Of a stretch of 50,386 nt of DNA, positions 22,800 to 30,352 are shown piece after piece. The stretch is taken from IMG/VR virus record IMGVR_UViG_3300021964_000107, positions 1-50,386 of that record; one strand, written 5' to 3'. The stretch comes from a virus. The notes under the pieces are model-generated. The model made no database searches and was not told the origin of the DNA. It saw only the letters and a list, made by a program, of their open reading frames with translations. The position numbers and the translations under genes are program-made. Every line of letters starts with the position of its first letter. Within the stretch, counting starts at the first letter, position 1.

Positions 22800-23028
22800 T
22801 CCATAATCCTTGTTCTTTGAGTTTATCTACTTTCTTTAACCATCTTTTACGACCAGCAGCTCTTTGAAGTCTTTTCTTTTCACCTCTAGTCTTATGAGAA
22901 GTTCTTTCTCGTAGTTCATTGAAGATGCCTTCTTCTTGCATACGTTTCTTTAGAACTCGCATTGCACCATTGATGTCATCTCCACGAACCATGACAGTTA
23001 AACCTTGTTTTGGTCTATCTTTTCTCAC
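22792..23028 (-). CDS. rpsU: ribosomal protein bS21 homologue
   Basis: 78 residues with a GTG start (AAGGAT before it). VMVRGDDINGAMRVLKKRMQ, EEGIFNELRERTSHKTRGEK and KRLQRAAGRKRWLKK match bS21 along its whole length. In bacteria bS21 sits near the 3' end of 16S rRNA and helps start translation. A phage copy may be built into host ribosomes and favour phage mRNAs; bS21 genes have been reported in pelagiphages. Confidence 0.87.
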   Translation of the reverse strand: MRKDRPKQGLTVMVRGDDINGAMRVLKKRMQEEGIFNELRERTSHKTRGEKKRLQRAAGRKRWLKKVDKLKEQGLWND

Positions 23029-23684
23029 ATCATATCCTTTGTGATTTTTTTAGTAACTATGTTACTTATAGATTTAGACTCATCTTCTTTCTTAGATTTC
23101 TCTACTTCATTTTTTAGTTCTTTAAATGCAACAGTAGACCTAATCTTAGAATAAACTAACTTATCTTTCATCATACGATTCATGATAATCTTTCTAGCTT
23201 CTGTATCAGAATACTCAAGTAATACAAATGCACGAAACTGTGTTCCACTTGGATATACTTCAATCTCTTTAGGATTGTAACCAGCAACATCTACAGATGC
23301 GATTACGTTCTTGACTACCTTTTCAACCTCTGACATTGTAGTTGCAGATATATCTTCATCTGTTCCTAACCTTGTCATAAATGTTTTCATCATACCATCA
23401 AGTTTACCATTAATCCTATCTGCAAGTGTATACTTTGCATTTAGTGTTGCCATATCCACAGATAGTTGTAAGTCTGGAGAAGATGAAGAACCAACAGAAT
23501 AAATTGCATTATCTTTTTTAGGTAGTTTCTTATACCATTTAGGAATAACTGCAGCTGCAGCTTTTACCTTTTCAGTTTTATATTTAATCATTGGTGTATT
23601 TACAATTTTTGTTGGGTCTGGATTTTTTGCACAAGCACCTAAACCAACCATTAGTGCAATCGCACCTATTCCATAGTATTTCAT
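23025..23684 (-). CDS. LPP20-like lipoprotein
   Basis: 219 residues. The lipoprotein signal is MKYYGIGAIALMVGLGAC, with C18 as the likely lipidation site. PKWYKKLPKKDNAIYSVGSS resembles the LPP20 family start, followed by helices and FRAFVLLEYSD; the tail is charged. It is probably an outer-membrane or envelope lipoprotein of the infected cell. It starts with TAATG overlap after a 46-residue membrane peptide and overlaps the bS21 start. Confidence 0.7.
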   Translation of the reverse strand: MKYYGIGAIALMVGLGACAKNPDPTKIVNTPMIKYKTEKVKAAAAVIPKWYKKLPKKDNAIYSVGSSSSPDLQLSVDMATLNAKYTLADRINGKLDGMMKTFMTRLGTDEDISATTMSEVEKVVKNVIASVDVAGYNPKEIEVYPSGTQFRAFVLLEYSDTEARKIIMNRMMKDKLVYSKIRSTVAFKELKNEVEKSKKEDESKSISNIVTKKITKDMM

Positions 23685-23824
23685 TATTTTACCTCTTTTA
23701 AAGTTTCAACTATTGAGTCACGAGCACCACTATCTATAAAATACTTAGTGGTAGTTTCTGTTATCTGTGGATAGTATGTGACTAATACTATACCAAGAAT
23801 CATACCAAAAATAATCTTAAACAA
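23684..23824 (-). CDS. 46-residue single-pass membrane peptide (TTG start)
   Basis: TTG 23824 has GGAG 8 bases before it. The product is FKIIFGMILGIVLVTYYPQI (one transmembrane helix) followed by a polar helix (RDSIVETLKEVK). It ends in TAATG overlap with the lipoprotein, so the pair may act together at the envelope. No function is known to me. Confidence 0.55.
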   Translation of the reverse strand: MFKIIFGMILGIVLVTYYPQITETTTKYFIDSGARDSIVETLKEVK

Positions 23825-23837
23825 TTATATCTCCATT

Positions 23838-24140
23838 TTAATTATTATTATATACTAATTTAAAAAGAAAGTCAAGTCCTTTATTACTATCTTGATAAAA
23901 ATTTCCATTTACATAATCTTGATAAGATACTACACGAGGCCGTATCTTTTTTACTTCTGTATATGTATTTGGTGGAAGAACAATAATTGGTTTTGATTCT
24001 TTACAGATATATTCTTGTTTGGAAGATAATATAGTTCCATTATCATCTAGTTTTATTACAAGTTTATATTTACAATCTTGTGCAAATGCTGTTGCACTTA
24101 TCAATACAGCAACTGAAGTTGCAATCATTATATTTTTCAC
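23838..24140 (-). CDS. secreted periplasmic protein
   Basis: 100 residues with a GTG start (AGAGGT before it). The signal peptide is KNIMIATSVAVLISATAFAQ, with likely cleavage after AFA, giving a short mature protein with a Cys pair (C23 and C46) and VLPPNTYTEVKKIRPRVVSY. It belongs to a run of three envelope proteins. Function unknown. Confidence 0.62.
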   Translation of the reverse strand: MKNIMIATSVAVLISATAFAQDCKYKLVIKLDDNGTILSSKQEYICKESKPIIVLPPNTYTEVKKIRPRVVSYQDYVNGNFYQDSNKGLDFLFKLVYNNN

Positions 24141-24490
24141 TATATGACCTCTTTTAATATTTCACTTTTTGTAGGGTGTTTCAACTTTCTTAATGCTTTT
24201 GCTTCAATCTGTCTGATTCTATCTCTCGTAACACTAAATTGCTGTCCGACTTGTTCCAAAGTATGGTCAGTAGTCATACCAATACCATATCTCATTCTTA
24301 GGACTCTTTCTTCTCTAGGAGTCAAAGTTGACAAAACTTTTGTAATAGCCTCTCTTATTTCAAAATCTAAAACTTCAGGCATTTCATAAGTTTCTTCTAA
24401 AGTTTCAAAAGACTCAAATGGTTCTTTTTTATACTTTTTGAAATATCCTCTATCTTTCATATGTCTATTTTTAAAAACGCCTGGGGTCAT
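24140..24490 (-). CDS. stand-alone sigma70 region 4 protein
   Basis: 116 residues from ATG 24490 (GGAG before it, TAATG with the upstream stop). Residues from about 40 on are a full RpoD-type region 4: [20 protein letters not shown], then [31 protein letters not shown], which is the -35-binding helix-turn-helix. There is no region 2 or 3. It could occupy the beta flap and -35 elements, alter promoter choice, or compete with host sigma. It differs from T4 gp55 and from gp33 at 11231. Confidence 0.85.
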   Translation of the reverse strand: MTPGVFKNRHMKDRGYFKKYKKEPFESFETLEETYEMPEVLDFEIREAITKVLSTLTPREERVLRMRYGIGMTTDHTLEQVGQQFSVTRDRIRQIEAKALRKLKHPTKSEILKEVI

Positions 24491-24639
24491 TATCCACTCC
24501 ATACCATTTTGTTGGGGAAGTTTTCATAAACAGCAAACTGAAAACCAGTTTTCTTTCCCATCTTTATAGCTTGTTCCAAAGTTTTATAACAACCACAAAC
24601 ATAACCAAAATTTATTAAAAACACATCAAACTTATACAT
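24490..24639 (-). CDS. small conserved protein (49 residues)
   Basis: [20 protein letters not shown], then [19 protein letters not shown] and a short end. GGAGAGAGT precedes the ATG. The alternation of strand and helix looks like a folded mini-domain. It is coupled to the sigma region 4 gene by TAATG. Function unknown. Confidence 0.6.
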   Translation of the reverse strand: MYKFDVFLINFGYVCGCYKTLEQAIKMGKKTGFQFAVYENFPNKMVWSG

Positions 24640-24650
24640 ACTCTCTCCTA

Positions 24651-24878
24651 TTAACTAAAGTGGTCGCCAGTTTCAATTGCAAATATTTCTTCCTCTGCAA
24701 TTTGTTTGGCCATCAAACCATGTTCAATTGCAAACATATTAACCATCTGTGTTTTGTTTTGAATAGTTTGCACTTTATTATCAAATGATACTTCTTTGGG
24801 AATAAAATTACCATTTTTATCAAAGAACTCCCAAACTTGTTCTTGGATATTTAATATATAATCTTTTAATTTACTCAT
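24651..24878 (-). CDS. small hypothetical protein, first gene of an early operon
   Basis: 75 residues, MSKLKDYILNIQEQVWEFFDK, Gln/Glu-rich helices, ending ETGDHFS. It lies behind the strong promoter at 24913-24941 and in front of the 49-residue gene and the sigma region 4 gene. Function unknown. Confidence 0.62.
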   Translation of the reverse strand: MSKLKDYILNIQEQVWEFFDKNGNFIPKEVSFDNKVQTIQNKTQMVNMFAIEHGLMAKQIAEEEIFAIETGDHFS

Positions 24879-24912
24879 AATTTTCTCTTTCTCTCTGATT
24901 AACTATACTTAT

Positions 24913-24941
24913 AATGTACCAGAAAAAAATAGGTTTGTCAA
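24913..24941 (-). promoter_or_regulatory. sigma70 early promoter
   Basis: TTGACA (24936-24941), 17-base spacer, TACATT (24913-24918), followed by AGTATAGTTAATCAGAGAGAAAGAGAAAA to the ATG. It is a second copy of the module at 20578-20606. Confidence 0.8.
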
Positions 24942-24947
24942 CCCCCA

Positions 24948-25544
24948 TTATAAGTCCTTGTTTTTATTGACTTTTTTTATCTCTAAATTTTCTAAAAACC
25001 AATCCATGTAAAGTGATTCGTTTATGATAGCATAGTTCTCCATAGAACCATGAAGTTTAACATGAGTGTATACTTGTTTATAAGAGTGTTTGTTTATCAT
25101 CTCTACCCACCAATCCATAGGTTTCAATGTACAATGTGCATTATCTCCATTTGGTAATACTGCAATAGCTGGGTCTGTTGCAATACCAAGAAATACAAAC
25201 TTATTTGCAACTTTAGTTATCTGATGTATTGTTTCTGGAATCTGGTGTTCTGGTATATGTTCTAAAACATCAAATGACATTACACCATCAAATTTTCCTT
25301 TTGGAAAATCCTCATACTCTGGAATTGCTGGGTCATATAAAGATGGCATTATACCCCAATGTTCGTGATGTTTATAATCTAGATAACCCTCAGCTTTACC
25401 ACAACCATAATCTAATAAAGATTCTGATTTAGTATCTAGTACTAAGTCTTTTATATGTTGCAAATAAAACTTTAGTCCACCACCATTACCATATTCATTA
25501 TGTTCTTTATGATACTGTTTGTATTGTTCAATCCACTCGTTCAT
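24948..25544 (-). CDS. class I SAM-dependent methyltransferase
   Basis: 198 residues. Motif I is SLLDYGCGKAEGY at 42-54, and the post-II/IV region is FDGVMSFDVLEHIPEHQIPE. A C-terminal part with HCTLKPMDWWVEMI follows. It is of the Methyltransf_11/25 kind seen in marine phages. Substrate unknown. It overlaps the nuclease gene upstream by 17 bases. Confidence 0.82.
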   Translation of the reverse strand: MNEWIEQYKQYHKEHNEYGNGGGLKFYLQHIKDLVLDTKSESLLDYGCGKAEGYLDYKHHEHWGIMPSLYDPAIPEYEDFPKGKFDGVMSFDVLEHIPEHQIPETIHQITKVANKFVFLGIATDPAIAVLPNGDNAHCTLKPMDWWVEMINKHSYKQVYTHVKLHGSMENYAIINESLYMDWFLENLEIKKVNKNKDL

Positions 25545-25926
25545 TATGTAACCTCACAAAGTATTCTGCATCAACAACCACTAAAGGTTTTTGATTGTTT
25601 CGTTTAATAAAAACCACAGGCTCATAATCACCAGAGTTTGACTCTGCTTGTTCGTATGATTTCCAAACATTTAATGTTTCTTGGTTTTTACACTCTATTG
25701 AATATGGAAACTTTTCTCTTGCAGCTCTTGACATAATCAAATCTTCACCACCAGCACCCATAGAACGACTTTCTACATCTTCTGGATGTACGTTTAGTTT
25801 TTCTATTAGTTGGTCACGAACCCATTGTTGGAATCGTCTACCTTTAGCTTTCGCTGATTGAGTTTTCACTTTCACATCTTTCACATCTACAATTGGTACA
25901 GACTTGTATTTCTTCTCCGTTACCAT
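25528..25926 (-). CDS. PD-(D/E)XK nuclease, Holliday-junction-resolvase-like
   Basis: 132 residues. A basic start is followed by AKGRRFQQWVRDQLIEKLNV, then SRSMGAGGEDLIMSRAAREK and YSIECKNQETLNVWKSYEQA. The E...D...E-x-K order and the QAE helix are those of Hjc/RecU-like or VRR-type nucleases. It may resolve or process branched DNA. It overlaps a small zinc-finger gene by 83 bases. Confidence 0.78.
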   Translation of the reverse strand: MVTEKKYKSVPIVDVKDVKVKTQSAKAKGRRFQQWVRDQLIEKLNVHPEDVESRSMGAGGEDLIMSRAAREKFPYSIECKNQETLNVWKSYEQAESNSGDYEPVVFIKRNNQKPLVVVDAEYFVRLHNERVD

Positions 25927-25990
25927 CTAAATCTTTTTTTAGGATTGCTCCACAATGAGAACCATGTCCACAGTTTCTACAACTAGTCAT
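25844..25990 (-). CDS. small Cys-rich zinc-binding protein
   Basis: 48 residues from ATG 25990 (GAGGAAGAT before it). MTSCRNCGHGSHCGAIL and VCTNCRCERCES give four Cys/His clusters, a likely zinc-binding mini-protein common in cyanophage genomes. The 3' part is read in another frame by the nuclease gene. Function unknown. Confidence 0.62.
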   Translation of the reverse strand: MTSCRNCGHGSHCGAILKKDLDGNGEEIQVCTNCRCERCESENSISES

Positions 25991-26141
25991 AATCTTCCTC
26001 ATAATCATCAACCTCATCTTCAAGGTCTTCGTTAAGTACTTCTCCACAAAATGGACAATGTACTACACTATATAGTCGTTTGTCCATATCGTGTTTTATA
26101 CGAAACTCTGCATCACAAGATTCACAGACAATTAGTTTCAT
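25983..26141 (-). CDS. zinc-ribbon protein with acidic tail
   Basis: 52 residues. MKLIVCESCDAEFRIKHD and VVHCPFCGEVL provide two CxxC knuckles of a zinc ribbon, then an acidic tail (EDLEDEVDDYEEDYD). The ATG overlaps the RNR stop (ATGA). It is a conserved companion gene in marine T4-like phages, possibly a regulator. The acidic tail looks like a protein-interaction arm. Confidence 0.65.
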   Translation of the reverse strand: MKLIVCESCDAEFRIKHDMDKRLYSVVHCPFCGEVLNEDLEDEVDDYEEDYD

Positions 26142-28057
26142 TGGATTTCACAACTACCAGCTACACAAGCAAGTTCTTGTGAACCTATAGTCATATCTTG
26201 ACTTTCATACTCTGAAAGTTTATTCCAATCAACATTTTTAGGCATCTTCTTTAACAAGACTTCATATTCTTTCTTATCACAATCTTGATAAGGTGCTTGT
26301 TGATAAGTGTGTTCACTAAATGGTAAAAATGATACACCAGACATCCAATCAAAATGCTTGTAAACCCATGCACCAACTTCCATCCACTCATCTTCTTTTA
26401 CAGAAATAGTAACAGATGGTTTATGTTCACACCAATGTTTCTGATATGTCAACCATAACTCTAATTGTTCAATCGCTGTCATATCAGTTCTAAATACTGC
26501 ACTTGAACCCACTTTCATAGGAAAAGAAAACACAGCAGTATTTGTTGGATTCATCACATCATCTTCAACTGGAAATCCTACATCTGTCATCATCTTTGTT
26601 AGTGGGTCTTTCTTATCTCCACGAACAGTACGAATATAATAAGGATTATGTCTTGCATGAATACCAGAGGCTGCATCAACTAACTGTGATACAGTACCAG
26701 ATGGTTTAACACAAGTAATTGCAACTGATTGTGGAATACCCATCTTTTCTGCAAACTCTTTGTTTACTGCAACTGCTTCTGCTTTCAATGACTCAAGAAG
26801 ATGGTCTAGATTTCTTTCTTTACCATTTGTCAAACGACTATCCATAATTCCAGTAAGTGAAACACCTAGAAGTCTTTCTTCTGAACAGTTCTTTTTCCAT
26901 GCTGCAGATACATACTTAAAGTTTGTAAGTGTAGATTGAAAAGTTCCAAGTATAGTTGCAAGTCTTACTTTGTTTAGTAAAGACTCTCTAGTATCTGAAG
27001 GTCTTACAACTACTTCTGAAAGATTACAAAATTCTCTATCTCGTAAAATAATTTCTGAACAAGGATTTGTACCAAACTCATGTCCTTCAATAGTTCTACG
27101 ACCATTCTTTGCAGCCATATTGTTAGCAGATGCACGATTGAAGATTCCTCTTTCACCAGACTTTGAATTATAAAGTGCAGTCCACTCATCCATGAAAATA
27201 CCCATATCTGGTTTTTCTGTATAACAAGCAGAATTGTTTGCAAGAGCTCGTTGTCCGTTCTGTTCCCACCATTGTCCAGACTTGGCGTGCCTCATTCTAT
27301 CATCAGAGAGGTTTGAAAGACTTATGAGCGCACTTCGTCTTACACCCCCTACTACAACTACCTCTGCAATCTTACAAACAATATCGTGACATTCCAATGA
27401 TGAAAGTCTACGACCATGTGAACCTTTGAATACATTTACAGTAAAGTTAAATAGATTTTCTAATGGTGCAGGCCCAGATGCACGACCACCAAAAGTCTTT
27501 AGTGGAGCACCTGCTGGTCTTACTTTAGATAAATCCCACTTTGGTATTTGTCCAATGTAAAGTAATCCTACGAGTTCTTTGTATGCTTTTGCCCAACCGA
27601 GTTTACTATCTGCAACTACTATCACAGTATCAGTTTCGTGAAACTCCTCTGCAACTAATGGTAGTTCAGAAACGAATTGTCTTTCAACAGAAAATCCAAC
27701 TCCAGTACCATTCATCAGAATATATAGAATCTCATCAAATGATTGTATTCTATTAACTGCAACGTAACTACAATTATACCCAGCAATATTTTCCCTCTTG
27801 AGTGCCTCTCCAGCAGTCATTAAACATCTCATTGAGGGCATAACTCTTTGTTCTAGAACTGCCATCTCTAAATCGTTTCTTAAATCTTTATCAATTTTAA
27901 ACCCAGTCATTTCTTTCACATGGTCTGTAAAGAAATCAAAATATCTCGTTACAGTTTCATTCCAAGTTTCTCTACGACCTTCTTCAGGCAACCATCTTGA
28001 GTATCTTGATAAGTGAATAAATTCTTGGTATGAGGTGGGTAAAAAATTGTCAGGCAT
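26138..28057 (-). CDS. nrdJ: class II (B12-dependent) ribonucleotide reductase
   Basis: 639 residues. The active site is C333-S-E335 and C344 (GTNPCSEIILRDREFCNL), with C96 in AGYNCSYV and the C-terminal redox pair C631/C636 (CVAGSC). GGVRRSALISLSNLSDD places it with the monomeric adenosylcobalamin-dependent triphosphate reductases (L. leichmannii type, 739 residues); it is shorter. It makes dNTPs without oxygen or a second subunit but needs cobalamin. It overlaps the primase stop by 8 bases. Confidence 0.9.
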   Translation of the reverse strand: MPDNFLPTSYQEFIHLSRYSRWLPEEGRRETWNETVTRYFDFFTDHVKEMTGFKIDKDLRNDLEMAVLEQRVMPSMRCLMTAGEALKRENIAGYNCSYVAVNRIQSFDEILYILMNGTGVGFSVERQFVSELPLVAEEFHETDTVIVVADSKLGWAKAYKELVGLLYIGQIPKWDLSKVRPAGAPLKTFGGRASGPAPLENLFNFTVNVFKGSHGRRLSSLECHDIVCKIAEVVVVGGVRRSALISLSNLSDDRMRHAKSGQWWEQNGQRALANNSACYTEKPDMGIFMDEWTALYNSKSGERGIFNRASANNMAAKNGRRTIEGHEFGTNPCSEIILRDREFCNLSEVVVRPSDTRESLLNKVRLATILGTFQSTLTNFKYVSAAWKKNCSEERLLGVSLTGIMDSRLTNGKERNLDHLLESLKAEAVAVNKEFAEKMGIPQSVAITCVKPSGTVSQLVDAASGIHARHNPYYIRTVRGDKKDPLTKMMTDVGFPVEDDVMNPTNTAVFSFPMKVGSSAVFRTDMTAIEQLELWLTYQKHWCEHKPSVTISVKEDEWMEVGAWVYKHFDWMSGVSFLPFSEHTYQQAPYQDCDKKEYEVLLKKMPKNVDWNKLSEYESQDMTIGSQELACVAGSCEIQ

Positions 28058-29042
28058 TTCGTCTTCTCCATGTTGTGAACCTTATCTTAGCCATATTGCC
28101 TTGATAGGAATTTTTGTTAATTATTGTTTGTATTTCGTCTTTAGTCTTACCAGATATAATCATGTCGTTTATATCTTTTTCTTTTATATCATCAGGCCAT
28201 AATACTACTTTATAACCTAAATCAATCGTCTTTTCAATTTGTTTTAAAACTTCATAATTCCTTCTTTCATTATCAAATATTATAGTTGTATTTTCTTTCT
28301 CTAGTTTTGTAAAATCTGCACCAGCGACAGCAATACAATTATCCAAAAACAATGAGTCAATGGGGCCTTCTACTACTTGTATCGGTTTTGTGGTGTTGAG
28401 TCTATTAAGACCATAGATTTTATCTTTGTCTGGGTCAAGAGTGATGGTAATGTATTTTGGTATTTCATTGCCGAACGCTCTCCCTTGAAACGCAAACATC
28501 TTACTATTCTCATCAAAGAATGGAATTACCAATCTAGGATGATCTCCCTTTAATGAGGGAAATTTGTTAGGCACAACCTTATTCACCCATTCAAAAAACT
28601 TAGGTGCATAAAACAATTCAAAATGAACTTTAGGGGGAATCTGTCGTTTCTCTACAAATCTCTTAACTGGATGGTCATGTCTTAGTGATGATATCTTTTT
28701 AAGTGATTTAAGTGGAGATGGCCCTTTCATAAATTTTGGTTGTGTGAACTTACCAATGTCAACTTCTGGTTCGCTCTTTTTGTATCTTTCCATTATATAG
28801 TCATTACAAATTTTAGGGTCTACATGATTCAAAAGATTTTTGAAACTTGCACCTATACCACAGTTATGACATTTATATATAAGATTTGATTCTTTACGAA
28901 AGACGAATCCACGAGCTTTTGATTTATTTTTTTGAGAGTCACCACAATAAGGACAACGAAAGTTCCAGACAAAATCATTTGTCTTTCTAAACCTTTGCAG
29001 TTGTGATGATATTATATTTAAATACTTTTGTTCTACATACAT
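28050..29042 (-). CDS. 61: DNA primase, T4 gp61-like
   Basis: 330 residues, near T4 gp61 (342). The zinc finger is C30PYC33...C58HNC61. The Toprim region includes VVEGPIDSLFLDN and the later TTIIFDNERRN, with DD in WPDDIKEKD. It makes RNA primers for the phage helicase. The promoter at 29050-29078 is only 7 bases from the ATG and no ribosome site is visible, so the mRNA is probably leaderless or nearly so. Confidence 0.92.
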   Translation of the reverse strand: MYVEQKYLNIISSQLQRFRKTNDFVWNFRCPYCGDSQKNKSKARGFVFRKESNLIYKCHNCGIGASFKNLLNHVDPKICNDYIMERYKKSEPEVDIGKFTQPKFMKGPSPLKSLKKISSLRHDHPVKRFVEKRQIPPKVHFELFYAPKFFEWVNKVVPNKFPSLKGDHPRLVIPFFDENSKMFAFQGRAFGNEIPKYITITLDPDKDKIYGLNRLNTTKPIQVVEGPIDSLFLDNCIAVAGADFTKLEKENTTIIFDNERRNYEVLKQIEKTIDLGYKVVLWPDDIKEKDINDMIISGKTKDEIQTIINKNSYQGNMAKIRFTTWRRRNA

Positions 29043-29049
29043 GAATATG

Positions 29050-29078
29050 ATTATACAATAAAATTAAGGTAATGTCAA
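29050..29078 (-). promoter_or_regulatory. consensus sigma70 promoter of the primase gene
   Basis: TTGACA (29073-29078), 17-base spacer, TATAAT (29050-29055): both hexamers are perfect. Only CATATTC separates the -10 from the primase ATG. Confidence 0.85.
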
Positions 29079-29488
29079 CCCCAAACTGGCATTTTTTGTA
29101 TAATAAATCCCATAACTATAGAACCACCAATAATTAACCATCTCCACTTTTCTAGTATACCTACACGACCATTTAAGTCGTTCTGAAGTTGTTGTATATG
29201 TAGAGCTTGTTCTTTATGTTGTAGTGTAATCATTTCAGTAAGTTCTTTATAGTTTGATGTAACTCTGGAATGTAATTCTTTTATATCATGTGTAAATTCT
29301 GTATTCGCTTTTGATTGTGCTTCCTCTGCATTAGCAATCTTTTCTTCGTGAACTGCTAACATACGATTGACACAACTAGACACATCAGTAATCTTTTCAA
29401 TCGCAACATCAAGTCGTGAAAAGATTACCTTTATATCTGACACCTCTTTTTTAAGGAGTGCAACTTCTGTGTTAATATCAGCTTCCAT
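29075..29488 (-). CDS. coiled-coil protein with C-terminal membrane anchor
   Basis: 137 residues. Residues 1-105 are a long coiled coil (NTEVALLKKEVSDIKVIF, EEAQSKANTEFTHDIKELH). One transmembrane helix is at about 115-132 (WLIIGGSIVMGFII). It is tail-anchored and could be an envelope or lysis-timing protein. A late element TATAAATA lies 5 bases before the ATG. Confidence 0.68.
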   Translation of the reverse strand: MEADINTEVALLKKEVSDIKVIFSRLDVAIEKITDVSSCVNRMLAVHEEKIANAEEAQSKANTEFTHDIKELHSRVTSNYKELTEMITLQHKEQALHIQQLQNDLNGRVGILEKWRWLIIGGSIVMGFIIQKMPVWG

Positions 29489-29493
29489 ACTAG

Positions 29494-29501
29494 TATTTAT
29501 A
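29494..29501 (-). promoter_or_regulatory. late promoter at leaderless spacing
   Basis: TATAAATA-CTAGT-ATGG on the minus strand. The start would fall on the A of the ATG. It is nearly identical to the element at 4402-4409. Confidence 0.5.
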
Positions 29502-29537
29502 CCTTGTCATTTTTTTGGAGGGAATCTTAATTTGACT

Positions 29538-29813
29538 CTATTTGCCGTCACCTTTATGACGTTCTTCTTCTTGTTCCATTTTGTGCAATCTTTGTTCTAA
29601 GTCATCAATTTTCTTTGCAATATTTGGATACTGTGTTCTCCATGCAATATCTTCTTTGTCAAGTATGTCAATACCATATCTATCTTTTGCCCAGTCTGCA
29701 ATATCTTCAAACTTAGAATAACCCCAGACACCAAGTTTAGTATCCTTTATCCAAGCCGCAGATGCAGCTCCTAAAAGACTGCCTGCAATATTACTTACGA
29801 CCCAAATCCACAT
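29538..29813 (-). CDS. small membrane-anchored phage protein
   Basis: 91 residues. A hydrophobic N-terminus (MWIWVVSNIAGSLLGAASAAW) precedes VWGYSKFEDIADWAKDRYGI and a charged C-terminal helix. It is an N-terminally anchored protein seen in marine T4-like phages. Function unknown; it lies between the tail-anchored protein and the lysis-like cassette. Confidence 0.62.
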   Translation of the reverse strand: MWIWVVSNIAGSLLGAASAAWIKDTKLGVWGYSKFEDIADWAKDRYGIDILDKEDIAWRTQYPNIAKKIDDLEQRLHKMEQEEERHKGDGK

Positions 29814-29817
29814 TTGT

Positions 29818-30330
29818 TTAGACTATTCTTTTCGCACTACTATTGATTGCCCATCTACCAAACATTCTTACTGCCCAATATGCAGAATATTTTTTCCAAG
29901 ATGGTACTGCTGGTTCAGAAGCATTCATACCCTCTAGAAAAATATTATCAGCAATCTTACGATATACTTCTCTTTCTTTTTTAGTTGCGGGCCCGTCTTC
30001 TGCAGCTGCAGATTCGTTTACTGTTTTGTATTGTGTGTTAATCTTCTCATATAGAATGTCATGTACGACAGCAGCTCTGGCAACATCAAATGGTGCAATA
30101 AATGCCCAACAACCTCTAGGTACAGATGCCATATCTGTAACGTAGTCTTTAGGTATAGTAATAATATACTGTTTAGTTTTAGTAGAGTTTCTCACTTGAA
30201 CTCCACACCATCTTAACATCTCTGCATCTTTTTCAGTTAGTTTATCTGAATAGAATTTTAAATCTTCTAATAGTGTCCAGTTTCTAGGTGGATTAAATGT
30301 CGCCTTCATTAATGAGTCAAATCTTGCCAT
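29818..30330 (-). CDS. DUF1353 family protein
   Basis: 170 residues from ATG 30330 (GGGAG before it); a longer frame from 30369 would overlap the lipoprotein gene. IPKDYVTDMASVPRGCWAFI and RAAVVHDILYE are the DUF1353 signature (conserved D, S-x-P and H-D). The family is common in phages and often near lysis or tail genes, with no proven function. The His-Asp pair suggests an enzyme. Confidence 0.78.
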   Translation of the reverse strand: MARFDSLMKATFNPPRNWTLLEDLKFYSDKLTEKDAEMLRWCGVQVRNSTKTKQYIITIPKDYVTDMASVPRGCWAFIAPFDVARAAVVHDILYEKINTQYKTVNESAAAEDGPATKKEREVYRKIADNIFLEGMNASEPAVPSWKKYSAYWAVRMFGRWAINSSAKRIV

Positions 30331-30352
30331 TTCGGTTCTCCCACTTAAATAT

